NCBI RefSeq assembly: GCF_003460505.1
Contig: NZ_QTVG01000005.1
Location: forward strand, 62,001 to 126,000
DNA length: 64,000 bases
Reading direction: 5' to 3'
Origin: Eubacterium sp. AF36-5BH
GTDB lineage: Bacteria > Bacillota > Clostridia > Lachnospirales > Lachnospiraceae
A program made the translations under genes and the position numbers. Positions within the stretch are counted from its first letter, which is position 1. Each line of letters starts with the position of its first letter. This document shows, in pieces, positions 63,182 to 64,000 of this stretch. Below the pieces are notes generated by a model. The model searched no databases. It was not told the origin of the DNA and saw nothing but the letters and a program-made list of their open reading frames with translations.

Positions 63182-64000
63182 ATGCTACGTGAGAAAACAA
63201 TATTTATTAAATTAACTAAAATAATATTTACTAAATCAACTAAAACATCAAAAAGAAAATTAAGTAGAATGGTTATATTTGCTCTTTTGTGTTCTTCTAT
63301 AAATTTTGTAAATAATACATATGCAAAAGAGAGAAGTATAGATGAAAGTGATTTGTCAGCCAAGGCTGCTGTCTTAATTGATGGTGAAAACGGTAGGATT
63401 CTTTTTGGAAAAAATGAAAAAGAAAAAAGAGCAATGGCAAGTACCACGAAAATTATGACTTGCATTGTAGCACTGGAAAACTGCAAAGCAAATCAAGTTG
63501 TGGAAATAAGTTCAAAGGCTGCATCCATGCCGAAAGTGAAAATGAATGTTATGAAAGGTGAGCAATATTACCTGAAAGATTTACTATATGCAATGATGCT
63601 TGAATCTTATAATGATGTAGCTGTTGCAGTGGCAGAGAGCATTGGTGGAAATGTTGAAAACTTCGCAAAGATGATGAATGAAAAAGCAAAAAAAATCGGT
63701 GCAAATAATACAAGTTTTGTAACTCCAAACGGATTAGATGCAAAGGAACATTATTCCACAGCCTATGATATGGCAAAAATTGGAGCCTATGCCATAAAAA
63801 ATAAAAGTTTTTTAGAAATTATAAATACCAAAAAATATAATTTGACGGAAATAAAAAACAAACGTAACATAACTGTGTTTAATAAAGACAATTTTTTGAA
63901 TTTAGAAAATGATGCCATAGGAATTAAAACAGGCTTTACATGTAATGCAGGATATTGCTTTGTAGGTGCAATAAAAAATAATGGTCGGACATTTGTGTCC
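63182..64000 (+). CDS. D-alanyl-D-alanine carboxypeptidase, second copy (3' end beyond the window)
   Basis: A second PBP5-like enzyme. After a basic N-terminus and signal helix (about residues 30-48, MVIFALLCSSINFVNN), S-x-x-K is in AMASTTKIMTC, S-x-N in LESYNDVAVAVAES and K-T-G in GIKTGFTCNAGY. 273 codons are present. The start at 63182 is weakly supported (poor SD), and ATG 63269 just before the signal helix is possible. It differs from the copy at 60225 and shares its place beside scpAB, an arrangement seen in other Clostridia. Confidence 0.9.
   Translation, partial: MLREKTIFIKLTKIIFTKSTKTSKRKLSRMVIFALLCSSINFVNNTYAKERSIDESDLSAKAAVLIDGENGRILFGKNEKEKRAMASTTKIMTCIVALENCKANQVVEISSKAASMPKVKMNVMKGEQYYLKDLLYAMMLESYNDVAVAVAESIGGNVENFAKMMNEKAKKIGANNTSFVTPNGLDAKEHYSTAYDMAKIGAYAIKNKSFLEIINTKKYNLTEIKNKRNITVFNKDNFLNLENDAIGIKTGFTCNAGYCFVGAIKNNGRTFVS

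Noticed and set aside
1..64000. CRISPR arrays, insertion sequences, tRNA or rRNA genes
   Set aside because: I looked for regularly spaced repeats, transposase-like frames with terminal inverted repeats, and cloverleaf or rRNA signatures and saw none. A dedicated tRNA scan would be more reliable than reading by eye.

Overview
The window is 64 kb of low-GC (by eye about one third G+C), gene-dense DNA, almost entirely protein-coding, with most genes on the plus strand and strong AGGAGG-type ribosome binding sites. A complete spoIIIA operon, spoIVB and spo0A show an endospore-forming Firmicute. Gene content and order (rex-nnr-alr-mazF, asp23-nusB-xseAB-ispA-dxs-tlyA-nadK-argR-recN-spoIVB-spo0A, yicC-gmk-rpoZ, rimO-pgsA, recA-recX-rny, scpAB) suggest class Clostridia, probably Lachnospiraceae. 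The family assignment is an inference from gene content; no rRNA or tRNA gene is visible to test it.

Layout. 1-7.1 kb: a cut-off ABC-F ATPase on the minus strand, then rex, the NAD(P)H-hydrate repair enzyme, alanine racemase, a solitary MazF-type toxin, YebC and a HAD phosphatase. 7.3-12.8 kb: a nickel cofactor operon, larE-larB-larC followed by an ECF-type nickel/cobalt importer (cbiM/nikM, cbiQ, cbiO), with no client enzyme larA in sight. 13-15.6 kb: a two-TM protein, rlmH and a secreted polysaccharide deacetylase with two Big-type domains. 15.7-20.3 kb: spoIIIAA-AH, with a notably short SpoIIIAF. 20.3-23.9 kb: a short DtxR-type repressor divergent from feoA-feoA-feoB and a FeoB-associated Cys-rich peptide, with a palindromic operator over the feo -10 box. 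24-27 kb: a MacB-like ABC exporter. 27.2 kb: an orphan acyl-carrier-like protein. 27.5-36.5 kb: the housekeeping run asp23 to recN. 36.6-39.9 kb: spoIVB, an SseB-like/FHA fusion gene, and spo0A. 39.9-48.5 kb: glycogen synthase, rqcH, yicC-gmk-rpoZ-rimO-pgsA and an aminotransferase. 48.7-54.1 kb: a small Cys-rich protein, recA with a LexA box, recX, rny, proC and a Nudix hydrolase. 54.1-56.3 kb: two unknown membrane proteins around xerD. 56.4-64 kb: DAHP synthase, an LtaS-like enzyme, two D,D-carboxypeptidases and scpAB.

How the genes work together. The lar genes make the nickel-pincer nucleotide while CbiMQO supplies the metal. The Feo block imports ferrous iron under iron/manganese-dependent repression. 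The spoIIIA, spoIVB and spo0A genes cover entry into sporulation, the mother cell-forespore channel and sigma-K checkpoint signalling. Alr, the carboxypeptidases, the deacetylase and the LtaS-like protein shape the cell envelope. RecA, RecX, RecN, ExoVII, XerD and ScpAB handle DNA repair and segregation.

There is no prophage, insertion sequence, CRISPR array or obvious defence island. The most unusual elements are small: a dispersed CTAGGG repeat found three times directly after intrinsic terminators (one copy heavily structured), the SseB-FHA gene between spoIVB and spo0A, the antitoxin-less MazF, the orphan carrier protein, the truncated SpoIIIAF, and a hairpin that serves as ltaS terminator while hiding the ribosome binding site of the next gene.
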